Below, in pieces: positions 27,199 to 34,426 of a DNA stretch of 64,000 nucleotides; the stretch's first letter is position 1, and each line of letters starts with the position of its first letter. Both the position numbers and the translations under genes were made by a program. The notes under the pieces were generated by a model. It saw only the letters and a program-made list of their open reading frames with translations. It searched no databases and was not told where the DNA came from. The DNA is from Sediminicola sp040566555 (lineage in GTDB: Bacteria; Bacteroidota; Bacteroidia; Flavobacteriales; Flavobacteriaceae). The stretch covers positions 558,001 through 622,000 of the forward strand of contig NZ_JBEWYP010000001.1 in the NCBI RefSeq assembly GCF_040566555.1. Reading direction: 5' to 3'.

Positions 27199-28044
27199 AT
27201 GCAAACTATACTTTATGCCACCGATTATTCTGAGAACTCCGTTGCAGCACTTTTATATGCCAACAATCTTTGTATTAAATTAAAGGCCAAGCTGCTCGTC
27301 CTCCATGTGTTTGACCATCCCATGTCCCTGGCCACCAAAGTATCTTTGGCCTATCTAAAAAAAGAACAGGAACTGTTCGAAGTACATAAAATGAAATTGG
27401 AGGCCTTTTGTTATGAGCATCTAAAAGACAAGCCCATTGTAACCAACAGACAGGTGATCGCCATAGAGAATAGATCCAGTACGGACGGCATCCTTGAAGC
27501 CATTGTAACCCTTGACCCGGATATGGTAGTTGTGGGCACAAAAGGCGGTAGCGCCCTAAAGGAATTTTTATTGGGCAGTACAGCTGTTGGCTTGATAAAA
27601 AAAGCACCTTGTACTGTGCTAACGGTACCCGAAAATACAACCCCTGCCCCATTGCACACCCTGGTCTATGCCACAGATTTTGAAGACGCCGATATTTATG
27701 CCATCCAGCAACTGGTAAAAATTGCCGAACCCTTTAAGGCGGCCATAAAAATTGTGCATATTACCACCAAAGAAGAATATGAAGAGGATAGGCAGGTGGT
27801 ATGGTTACAAAAAATGCTGGAGCAAAAGGTGAACTATAAACCCATGGGCTTTGAGCGTATACTTTCCGAGAATATCCTGGAGGAACTCCATACCTATATT
27901 GAACGTTCTGATGTATCCATCTTAGGGATGCTGGAACGTGATGATGGCAGCCTCATGCGAAAATTGATGCACAAAGATCTGGTCATAGCCATGGAATCTT
28001 ACTTGACCATTCCTCTCATGTGCTTTAAGGTGGGTGGACTTTAA
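27199..28044 (+). CDS. Tandem-domain universal stress protein (UspA family)
   Basis: A 281-residue protein of two Usp domains (about 1-140 and 145-281). The first keeps the ATP-binding pattern G-x2-G-x9-G-S in VVGTKGGSALKEFLLGSTA; the second has a degenerate version. Usp proteins support survival under starvation, hypoxia and oxidative stress. I start at ATG 27199 (MQTILYATDYSENS), the usual Usp opening, instead of a TTG 48 bases upstream; the promoter geometry agrees. A transporter gene follows 38 bases downstream and is probably cotranscribed. First gene of the stress island. Confidence 0.93.
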   Translation: MQTILYATDYSENSVAALLYANNLCIKLKAKLLVLHVFDHPMSLATKVSLAYLKKEQELFEVHKMKLEAFCYEHLKDKPIVTNRQVIAIENRSSTDGILEAIVTLDPDMVVVGTKGGSALKEFLLGSTAVGLIKKAPCTVLTVPENTTPAPLHTLVYATDFEDADIYAIQQLVKIAEPFKAAIKIVHITTKEEYEEDRQVVWLQKMLEQKVNYKPMGFERILSENILEELHTYIERSDVSILGMLERDDGSLMRKLMHKDLVIAMESYLTIPLMCFKVGGL

Positions 28045-28082
28045 AAACTATTATCCACTAGTTGGCAAACCTTTAGAACACT

Positions 28083-29411
28083 ATGATAGAATTTAGACCG
28101 CTTAATACCTTATCAGTTCATTTAGACCGGCTTATCCATGGCCAATTATGGATTAAGGTCATTATTGGAATCATTTTAGGGGCGGGATTGGGCATGCTAC
28201 TAAATCCGTCTTCAGGGCTTCTTTCTGAAAATATTAGTTTACGACTAGCCGATTGGCTAGACCTGCCCGGACAAATATTTATGAGGCTGGTCCAAATGGT
28301 CATGATCCCGTTGATCATTACATCAATCATTACAGGAATTGTAAGCAATACCTCAGAGAATCTTAAATCTTTTGGACTTCGGCTATTGCTGTATTTTATT
28401 TTTACTACCGCCATTGCCATCATGATAGGTCTGGCCGTGACACTTATTTTGAAACCTGGCCAGTATATTTCTTCGCTTGGTGGCTTTCCAAATAGTGGTG
28501 AAAATCAAATAGCAGCTAATGAGCAAACTGACCTTCTTGAGAACATCCCAGTTGCAATTTCAAATCTTATCCCCAATAATCCGTTGGAGTCAATTTTGCT
28601 CGGAGAAATGTTGGGTGTTGTTATTTTTACCATCATCATAGGGGTGGCTATAACCCAAATCCGCCAAGATACGGTACGACCTATTATCCATTTTTCTGAA
28701 GCCATTCAGAAAATTTGTATGATTATAGTATCCTGGGCCATGCTGTTGGTGCCCTATGCCGTATTCGGCTTAATTGCGGCTTTGTTATCCAGAACGAGCT
28801 TTGAAATATTCCTGGGTTTAGGGTATTATATGGTTGTAGTTATATTGGGCCTGGTCCTATTAATGATATTCTATTTAATACTGGTTTTGGTCATCACCAG
28901 AAAAAATCCATTCACCTTCTTAAAAGCAATCAGGGAACCACAACTACTGGCATTTTCTACCGCCAGTTCCGCTGCCGTTATGCCCCTATCCATGAAAACA
29001 GCAGACGACAAATTGGGCGTATCTTCCAATATCAGTGATTTTGTGATCCCAGTTGGGGCCACAATTAATATGGATGGAACAGCATTGTTTCAATGCGTAA
29101 CCACCTTATTTATGGCACAAGCCTATGGCATAGAATTGACCATAGTCAACCTCCTGATCATCACCTTCACCGTGGTGGCTGCATCCATAGGTACTCCAGC
29201 CATTCCAGGTGGTGGGGTTATTATTCTAACATCGGTACTTCTGAGTGCGGGAATTCCTATTGATGGTCTGATCATTATTATTGGCATAGACCGTATTTTG
29301 GGAATGTTTAGAACTGCAGTGAATGTAACCGGAGATCTTACTGCATCCATTATTTTCAACAAATATTACGGGGCTGTGACAAACACTAAAGCAGTTACTG
29401 ATAAAACCTAA
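28083..29411 (+). CDS. Dicarboxylate/amino acid:cation symporter
   Basis: A 442-residue inner-membrane protein of the SDF (DctA/GltP) family with eight helices and two re-entrant loops. The serine-rich hairpin motif is FSTASSAAVMPLSM, and the substrate and Na+ site region shows NMDGTALFQCVTTLFMAQ and later IDRILGMFRTAVNVTGD, where the conserved Asp and Arg sit. Members import glutamate, aspartate or C4-dicarboxylates with H+ or Na+. The position behind the Usp gene suggests uptake of a carbon or nitrogen source when the stress programme is on. Confidence 0.93.
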   Translation: MIEFRPLNTLSVHLDRLIHGQLWIKVIIGIILGAGLGMLLNPSSGLLSENISLRLADWLDLPGQIFMRLVQMVMIPLIITSIITGIVSNTSENLKSFGLRLLLYFIFTTAIAIMIGLAVTLILKPGQYISSLGGFPNSGENQIAANEQTDLLENIPVAISNLIPNNPLESILLGEMLGVVIFTIIIGVAITQIRQDTVRPIIHFSEAIQKICMIIVSWAMLLVPYAVFGLIAALLSRTSFEIFLGLGYYMVVVILGLVLLMIFYLILVLVITRKNPFTFLKAIREPQLLAFSTASSAAVMPLSMKTADDKLGVSSNISDFVIPVGATINMDGTALFQCVTTLFMAQAYGIELTIVNLLIITFTVVAASIGTPAIPGGGVIILTSVLLSAGIPIDGLIIIIGIDRILGMFRTAVNVTGDLTASIIFNKYYGAVTNTKAVTDKT

Positions 29412-29414
29412 TGG

Positions 29415-30302
29415 TTAAATCAGTTCCTCTACATCCCTATGTGGCACCTTGGACCTTTGTACTTCTGCCCTTGCCCCGCCTATCATGGTATACTCATTTT
29501 TGATCTTTGCCCTGTTCCACCAAAGTACCCAATGTCCTAAAAGGGGAAAATAACGGGTGATCACCCTCGCCAGATGTCCAAGTCCCGTTAATGTAATGGA
29601 GTCCTTGCGCATGGCGATCTGTACGCAGACACTTTTGGCCACGTGCTCACGGGTATCGAGTTTTTCATTTGTCCGTTTGGGAAGGTAGATCCAAGATCCA
29701 TCCATATCCAAAATGGTCTTTTTGGGATCGTTCTCGGTAAAACCAACATAAGTAATCCCCACGTGCACCCCATTATCGGACAACTCTATCCGTAGGGCCT
29801 CAGCCAGTCCGGCCTGTGCCATTTTTGAGGTGCTATAGGCTGCATTGTAGGGCATGCCCCTAAAACTGGCAACGCTATTGATAAAGATGATGTGTCCTTT
29901 TGATATTTTTAGATGGGGAATGGCATATTTGCTTAAATGTGCGGCCCCGTTAAAATTGGTCTCGGCAATTATTTTGTAATTGGAATCGGCCATATCCTCA
30001 ACACTCCCCCTGCTGCTTATCCCGGCATTGTTCACCAAAATATCCAATCCTCCATAGGTGGCTACCGCACTATCAATCAACTTTTTGCATTGGGCGGGAA
30101 AACGGATATCTGCAACCACGGGCATGGTTTCATATCCCAGTTCCTTTAATTCCATTGCCGCACGCTCCAACCGCTGCCTGTCCCTTCCATTTAAAACTAC
30201 CTTGGCGCCCAGATTCAATAATTCATGGGCTATGGCTTTTCCTATGCCCATACTGGAACCACTGACAATGGCCACCTTATTTTTAAAAAATCCGTTTCCC
30301 AT
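29415..30302 (-). CDS. Short-chain dehydrogenase/reductase
   Basis: A 295-residue SDR. The cofactor loop is SGSSMGIG (residues about 15-22), NNAG follows at about 90, and the catalytic Tyr-x3-Lys is in YSTSK, with a Ser about 13 residues before. The Arg in NGRDR after beta-2 suggests NADP(H). It is longer than classical SDRs, with a basic C-terminal tail reminiscent of membrane-associated enzymes. ATG 30302 is used; the codon before it is GTG. It follows the MDR gene by 17 bases, and both read from the operator at 31397. Substrate unknown. Confidence 0.88.
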   Translation of the reverse strand: MGNGFFKNKVAIVSGSSMGIGKAIAHELLNLGAKVVLNGRDRQRLERAAMELKELGYETMPVVADIRFPAQCKKLIDSAVATYGGLDILVNNAGISSRGSVEDMADSNYKIIAETNFNGAAHLSKYAIPHLKISKGHIIFINSVASFRGMPYNAAYSTSKMAQAGLAEALRIELSDNGVHVGITYVGFTENDPKKTILDMDGSWIYLPKRTNEKLDTREHVAKSVCVQIAMRKDSITLTGLGHLARVITRYFPLLGHWVLWWNRAKIKNEYTMIGGARAEVQRSKVPHRDVEELI

Positions 30303-30319
30303 CACATTTCATTTATTGT

Positions 30320-31339
30320 TTACCATTTCACCACAATTTTTCCCATGGATTTCCTCGATTCCAAAAATTGGTGTGCCTCCGCCAACAGTTCTATGTTATA
30401 TTCCGCTCCCACAAAAGGGTTTAAATCACCTTTCTCGGTCATTTGAATTACGGCCTTCATGGCATTGGCCACCTTATCCGGTCTTTCCTCCCCAACCTTT
30501 AGCATGTTCACCCCGATCATTCCCTTGGATCCCCCCAAAAACTGAATGGGATGATAGATCCCAAATTGGAACAGCACTTTTAATTTTCCGAAAAAGGAGG
30601 TGTTCTTATTCATGGAGGACACCCCAAAGGTCAGTATCCTTCCTCCTGCTCCCAAAAGTCGGAATCCCTTTCGCACGGAAGTCCCTCCTACAGGATCAAA
30701 AATCACATCTAACCCAACATCCTTATTGAGCAAGCGAATCTCCTTTTCAAAATCGTTCTTCTTATAATTAATGGGGTGGTGCACCCCAAGCTTCTTTAAA
30801 TATTCCATTTTTTCCACGGAACTGCAGGTACCAAAGACCATGCATTTTTTCAACAATGCCATTTGTACCAAGGCCGTTCCCACGCCCCCTGCCGCAGCAT
30901 GGACCAGCACCCTATCACCTTCCTGCAGATTCGCCATGGTATGTGATAAGAAATAGGCCGTACTATATTGAGTGGCCAGGGCTACGGCAATTCCGGCAGA
31001 AAAAGTTTCCGGGATCTTGTGTGCCATCGCTTCCTCGGCCACGGCATACTCTGCATATCCCCCGAAACGTGTCAATGCCACTACCCTATCCCCAACTTTT
31101 AGCCCTGAAATATTGGAACCACATTCTTCAATGTGACCCACAACATCATAACCTAAAATGGCCGGTAAGGGTGGTGCTGCCTTATATAGCCCCAACCGGG
31201 CCATAACATCAGCGAAATTGAGACCAAATGCAGCTACTTTTATCATTACCTGATCTGGTGAAAGACTGGGTTTTTCTGTTTCCCGCACCTCAAAAGCGGT
31301 TTGGGATGCTCCGTATTTTACCAAAAAGGCAGCTCTCAT
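30320..31339 (-). CDS. Zinc-independent MDR-family (quinone/enal) oxidoreductase
   Basis: A 339-residue medium-chain reductase/dehydrogenase. The catalytic GroES-like domain (1-125) holds GYDVVGHIEECG without the zinc ligands of alcohol dehydrogenases. The nucleotide-binding domain has AAAGGVGTALVQMA (about 150). This pattern fits the quinone oxidoreductase / VAT-1-like group, which reduces quinones or alpha,beta-unsaturated carbonyls with NADPH. In this operon it leads an SDR gene, hinting at paired detoxification of reactive carbonyls. The promoter has the CRP-type operator at 31397-31408. Confidence 0.88.
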   Translation of the reverse strand: MRAAFLVKYGASQTAFEVRETEKPSLSPDQVMIKVAAFGLNFADVMARLGLYKAAPPLPAILGYDVVGHIEECGSNISGLKVGDRVVALTRFGGYAEYAVAEEAMAHKIPETFSAGIAVALATQYSTAYFLSHTMANLQEGDRVLVHAAAGGVGTALVQMALLKKCMVFGTCSSVEKMEYLKKLGVHHPINYKKNDFEKEIRLLNKDVGLDVIFDPVGGTSVRKGFRLLGAGGRILTFGVSSMNKNTSFFGKLKVLFQFGIYHPIQFLGGSKGMIGVNMLKVGEERPDKVANAMKAVIQMTEKGDLNPFVGAEYNIELLAEAHQFLESRKSMGKIVVKW

Positions 31340-31365
31340 ATATTTCTTGGATTAATTACCCTAAA

Positions 31366-31439
31366 GAAAGGTAACCAACCTAGTGCGACTTTCACCTGAC
31401 CAAGGTCATTTGATTATCAAATGATTCGCCTTTTATTTG
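31366..31439. promoter_or_regulatory. Divergent promoters sharing one CRP-type operator
   Basis: TGA-CCAAGG-TCA (31397-31408) is placed symmetrically. On the minus strand TACCTTTC (31373 to 31366) and on the plus strand TTTATTTG (31432-31439) both begin after exactly 23 bases. Next to the operator is a second perfect palindrome, ATTTGAT-T-ATCAAAT (31408-31422). Leaders would be about 23 and 25 bases. Confidence 0.75.
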
Positions 31440-31467
31440 AATACAGGTCCCCCATAAATTCCGTAAA

Positions 31468-32643
31468 ATGAAAAGATATATATGGATGTGGGCTTTCTTT
31501 TTCGCTTTTGTCTCCCATGCGCAATTCAAATCGGGTGAAAATGTAACCATAACACAAACTCAAGATGATGATATTTACCTGGCAGGTGAAGCCGTTAATA
31601 TCAACAATAAGGTCCGAGGTGATGTTGTCGCTAGTGGAGGCTCCATTTTTGTTTTAGATTCCATAAGTCAAGACCTAATTGCTGCCGGGGGTGAACTCAC
31701 CTTCAAGGGATATGTTGCCGATGATGTGCGTGCCGCAGGGGGAAAATTGCTGATTGATGCAGAAATTGGGGATGACGTTGTTGTAGCAGGAGGCAAAATA
31801 CATATTGGCAACAATAGTATCATCCACGGTAATCTTATATCCTTCTCTGGGGAGCTTCAAGTAAATGGAGATGTAATGGGGACGATGAAAGCCTCTGCCG
31901 GAAAGGCCTCTATTTATGGGACCATAGGAAAAGATGCCAAAATAAGCGGAGGGGAAATTTACCTGGACGGGGATTTTATGGGGAATACCCAAATTACCGC
32001 GGAACACCTCACCATTGGAAACAATGCCAAATTCCACGGAGAGGTTACCTATTGGACCAAAGAAGGGGAAGTGGATTTTAAAAATAGCCTTGTGGGCACA
32101 TCTGCAACCTTTACGGAAGAACTTCGCATGGAGGAAGAGGAACTTTCATTATACAAATTTGGAGCATTTTCCTTTGGGCTGGCCCTTTTTTACATCCTGT
32201 CCATATTTTTGGTTATCATTTTGTTCCATGCCTTGTTCAAAAACCAATTCCCCACCATAACGACAGATGTGGAAGACAATACCTGGAATGTTTTGGGCAA
32301 TGGTCTGATCTATATATTTGGAGTACCATTGCTTATTATAATTACTTTCATCACTCTTATCGGTATTCCCATAGGGCTCTTTATTTTGGTCACCTACCTC
32401 TTTAGCCTACTTTTTGGACATATTCTCGCCGCATTGTTGTTTACCTATTATTTGAACCAACGCAAAGAAAAGCAATGGGGATTTTGGGCAATGGTGTTTT
32501 TAACGCTGGGGTTTGCCCTCCTCCTGCGGTTGGTAACCCTTGTTCCGATTTTAGGATGGATCATCTCAGTTGTGGCATTGAGCTTTACCTATGGGCTCTT
32601 AATCAAGAAGGTGATAAGTAAAAAGAAAAAAGTGGTAGTATAA
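31468..32643 (+). CDS. Bactofilin-like polymer-forming domain with C-terminal membrane helices
   Basis: A 391-residue protein. A signal peptide (1-18) precedes a repetitive stretch (about 25-225) of short beta turns such as GDVVASGGSIFV, DVRAAGGKLLI and DVVVAGGKIHI, an apparent right-handed beta-helix as in bactofilins. From about 230 there are four to five transmembrane helices (for example FGLALFYILSIFLVIILF). So the predicted beta-helix is exported and the C-terminus is in the membrane, unlike cytoplasmic bactofilins. Its function is unknown; an envelope scaffold is plausible. First gene of an operon with the hydrolase and phosphoribosyltransferase. Confidence 0.75.
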   Translation: MKRYIWMWAFFFAFVSHAQFKSGENVTITQTQDDDIYLAGEAVNINNKVRGDVVASGGSIFVLDSISQDLIAAGGELTFKGYVADDVRAAGGKLLIDAEIGDDVVVAGGKIHIGNNSIIHGNLISFSGELQVNGDVMGTMKASAGKASIYGTIGKDAKISGGEIYLDGDFMGNTQITAEHLTIGNNAKFHGEVTYWTKEGEVDFKNSLVGTSATFTEELRMEEEELSLYKFGAFSFGLALFYILSIFLVIILFHALFKNQFPTITTDVEDNTWNVLGNGLIYIFGVPLLIIITFITLIGIPIGLFILVTYLFSLLFGHILAALLFTYYLNQRKEKQWGFWAMVFLTLGFALLLRLVTLVPILGWIISVVALSFTYGLLIKKVISKKKKVVV

Positions 32644-32654
32644 AACATGGAGTT

Positions 32655-33308
32655 ATGTCAGTTGCACTCACAAACAATACCCTGGATATAAGGTTAAAGA
32701 AAGTCACCTTAAAAGGCATGTTGTTTCTACCGGAAAACGCCTTAGGGCTCGTCATTTTTTCACATGGCAGCGGTAGTAGTCGGTTAAGCCCCAGAAACAA
32801 CTACGTTGCCGAAATACTTCAAAAAAAGGTCCTGGGCACCTTTCTGTTCGATCTACTTACCGAAAAGGAAGATAGGATCTACGAGACAAGGTTCAATATA
32901 GATCTATTGACCGAACGCCTTATTGAAGTAACTGAATGGTTGCAACAGTACGGCCCTACCAAAAACCTGCCTATGGGATACTTTGGCGCCAGTACAGGTG
33001 CAGCCTCTGCCCTTAGGGCCGCCGCCTTCTATGGGGATGCCGTTGGAGCGGTAGTATCCAGAGGGGGAAGACCAGATTTGGCCATGGAGGATTTAGCCAA
33101 GGTCAAGGCCCCAACACTGTTATTGGTAGGGGGATGGGACCATATGGTCATTGAATTAAATGAGAGTGCGTACGATAAATTAAGATGTAAGCGTAAGCTA
33201 GAGATCATTCCCGAGGCCTCCCACCTCTTTGAGGAGCCCGGAAAATTGAAAGATGTGGCCGAAAGATCGGCCAAATGGTTTTTTACTTGGTTAACCTTAA
33301 AAAAATGA
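32655..33308 (+). CDS. Alpha/beta hydrolase, dienelactone-hydrolase type
   Basis: A 217-residue hydrolase. The nucleophile elbow is GASTGAA (Ser near 116), the acid is in GGWDHMV, and the catalytic His is in EASHLFEE. The oxyanion region is FSHGSGSSR. This DLH-like domain is the same type as the one fused to phosphoribosyltransferases in mycobacterial Rv0571c; here the phosphoribosyltransferase is the next gene, four bases downstream, and the two products probably act on one pathway. The substrate is unknown. Confidence 0.83.
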   Translation: MSVALTNNTLDIRLKKVTLKGMLFLPENALGLVIFSHGSGSSRLSPRNNYVAEILQKKVLGTFLFDLLTEKEDRIYETRFNIDLLTERLIEVTEWLQQYGPTKNLPMGYFGASTGAASALRAAAFYGDAVGAVVSRGGRPDLAMEDLAKVKAPTLLLVGGWDHMVIELNESAYDKLRCKRKLEIIPEASHLFEEPGKLKDVAERSAKWFFTWLTLKK

Positions 33309-33312
33309 AATT

Positions 33313-33981
33313 ATGTTTAAAGATCGTATAGATGCCGGACTTCAGTTAGCGGCAAAGTTAAAGGACTACAAAGACAAAGACGTTGTTGTTCTTGCCATTC
33401 CTAGGGGTGGACTCCCATTGGGCTCAATAGTCGCAAAATCATTAAATGCTCCGTTGGATGTTGCCCTTTCAAAAAAAATAGGCCATCCCTATAATAAGGA
33501 ATATGCTATTGGGGCAGTAAGCATGGAACATATTATACTTAGTGATGCTGCAGAAATTGAAAAGGGGTATATCGATAAACAAACGGCAAAGATTAGGGCC
33601 AAATTAAAACATCGTTACCAACAATACTATAAAGAAAGGAAACCCGAATCCCTGCAGAATAAAGTGGTCATTATAGTGGATGATGGGATAGCCACGGGAA
33701 ATACCATCCTTGTGACGGCAGAGCTGGTACATGCACAAAAGCCGAAGAAAACCATAGTCGCCATTCCGGTAGCACCAAGATCCGCCATTCCCAGACTAGA
33801 AGCATCCCCCTACATAGACCAGGTGATTTGCCTGTTGGCACCGCATAACTTTCATGCCGTGGGGCAATTTTATAAAAATTTCCAACAGGTATCAGATGCC
33901 GAGGCCATATCAATTTTTGGAAGAATCCATACATCAAACAGAAGAAAGCGCACTAAAAGAGAACGTTTTAGTGCGCCTTAA
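33313..33981 (+). CDS. Phosphoribosyltransferase-fold protein
   Basis: A 222-residue type I PRTase. The PRPP loop is VVIIVDDGIATGNT (residues about 117-130), with AIPRGGLPLG as the pyrophosphate loop (about 29-38). The hood fits the group found with hydrolase or erythromycin-esterase domains in mycobacterial Rv0571c and Rv2030c, whose substrates remain unknown. Its C-terminus is basic (SNRRKRTKRERF) and is encoded within a strong hairpin (33948-33976). It starts four bases after the hydrolase gene and ends convergent with dodecin. Confidence 0.88.
   Translation: MFKDRIDAGLQLAAKLKDYKDKDVVVLAIPRGGLPLGSIVAKSLNAPLDVALSKKIGHPYNKEYAIGAVSMEHIILSDAAEIEKGYIDKQTAKIRAKLKHRYQQYYKERKPESLQNKVVIIVDDGIATGNTILVTAELVHAQKPKKTIVAIPVAPRSAIPRLEASPYIDQVICLLAPHNFHAVGQFYKNFQQVSDAEAISIFGRIHTSNRRKRTKRERFSAP
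33948..33976. terminator. Convergent terminator hairpin inside the 3' end of the phosphoribosyltransferase gene
   Basis: GCGCACTAAAA and TTTTAGTGCGC (11 base pairs) around a seven-base loop. On the minus strand TTTCTTCTGTTT follows, so it can end the dodecin transcript; the stem overlaps the last codons of the phosphoribosyltransferase gene. Confidence 0.6.
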
Positions 33982-34000
33982 ACCAAATATCGCAAGATGA

Positions 34001-34204
34001 CTAATTCTTGATACCGAAAGTTACTTTGGTGTTTACACGATATTCGGCAATTTTGTTGTCCTTAACAGAAACCTGCATTTCCTGGACATAAACAGATTTA
34101 ATATCCTTTACCGATTTGGAAGCCTCAGTAATGACATTCTGAACGGCATCTTCAAAACTCGTTTTGGAATTGCCCAAGATTTCGATCACTTTTAATACGG
34201 ACAT
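34001..34204 (-). CDS. Dodecin (flavin-storage protein)
   Basis: A 67-residue protein matching dodecin in length and pattern: VLKVIEILGNSKTSFEDAVQ, then SVYVQEMQVSVKDNKIAEYRVNTKVTF. Dodecins form hollow dodecamers that bind riboflavin, FMN or FAD pairs, buffer free flavins and quench light-driven damage. In this island the neighbours include a flavin reductase, a flavinylated lipoprotein and a LOV kinase, so flavin handling is a recurring theme. Its own operator sits at 34286-34297. The key ring residue is Tyr or Trp in other dodecins; which residue does this here was not determined. Confidence 0.92.
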   Translation of the reverse strand: MSVLKVIEILGNSKTSFEDAVQNVITEASKSVKDIKSVYVQEMQVSVKDNKIAEYRVNTKVTFGIKN

Positions 34205-34254
34205 AATACGTTGATTTAAAAAGTAAGGTTAGTGTTTCGTATTTTTTATCTCTA

Positions 34255-34297
34255 TGAAGATATTGCTCTTACAGATAGCAAACTATGACCTACATCA
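34255..34297 (-). promoter_or_regulatory. CRP-type operator and -7 element of the dodecin gene
   Basis: TGA-CCTACA-TCA at 34286-34297, and 23 bases later minus-strand TATCTTCA (34262 to 34255), the same TAnnTTCA form as the Usp promoter. Leader about 47 bases. Confidence 0.6.
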
Positions 34298-34361
34298 TGT
34301 GGACCTTTTCTTGCTAAAAAAAATCAATTTTGCCATTTGTCTTGTCCTCCCTGCACTCTAA

Positions 34362-34404
34362 TGATGAAAGTCATATGGTAGGAACAATACATCTCCTAGC
34401 TTTG
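34362..34404 (+). promoter_or_regulatory. CRP-type operator and perfect -7 element of ppsA
   Basis: ATGA-TGAAAG-TCAT (palindrome core 34362-34373), 23 bases, then TAGCTTTG at 34397-34404, a full TAnnTTTG match. ATG 34427 follows about 19 bases after the inferred start. Confidence 0.8.
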
Positions 34405-34426
34405 GTTATACTATAAATTACCAAAG

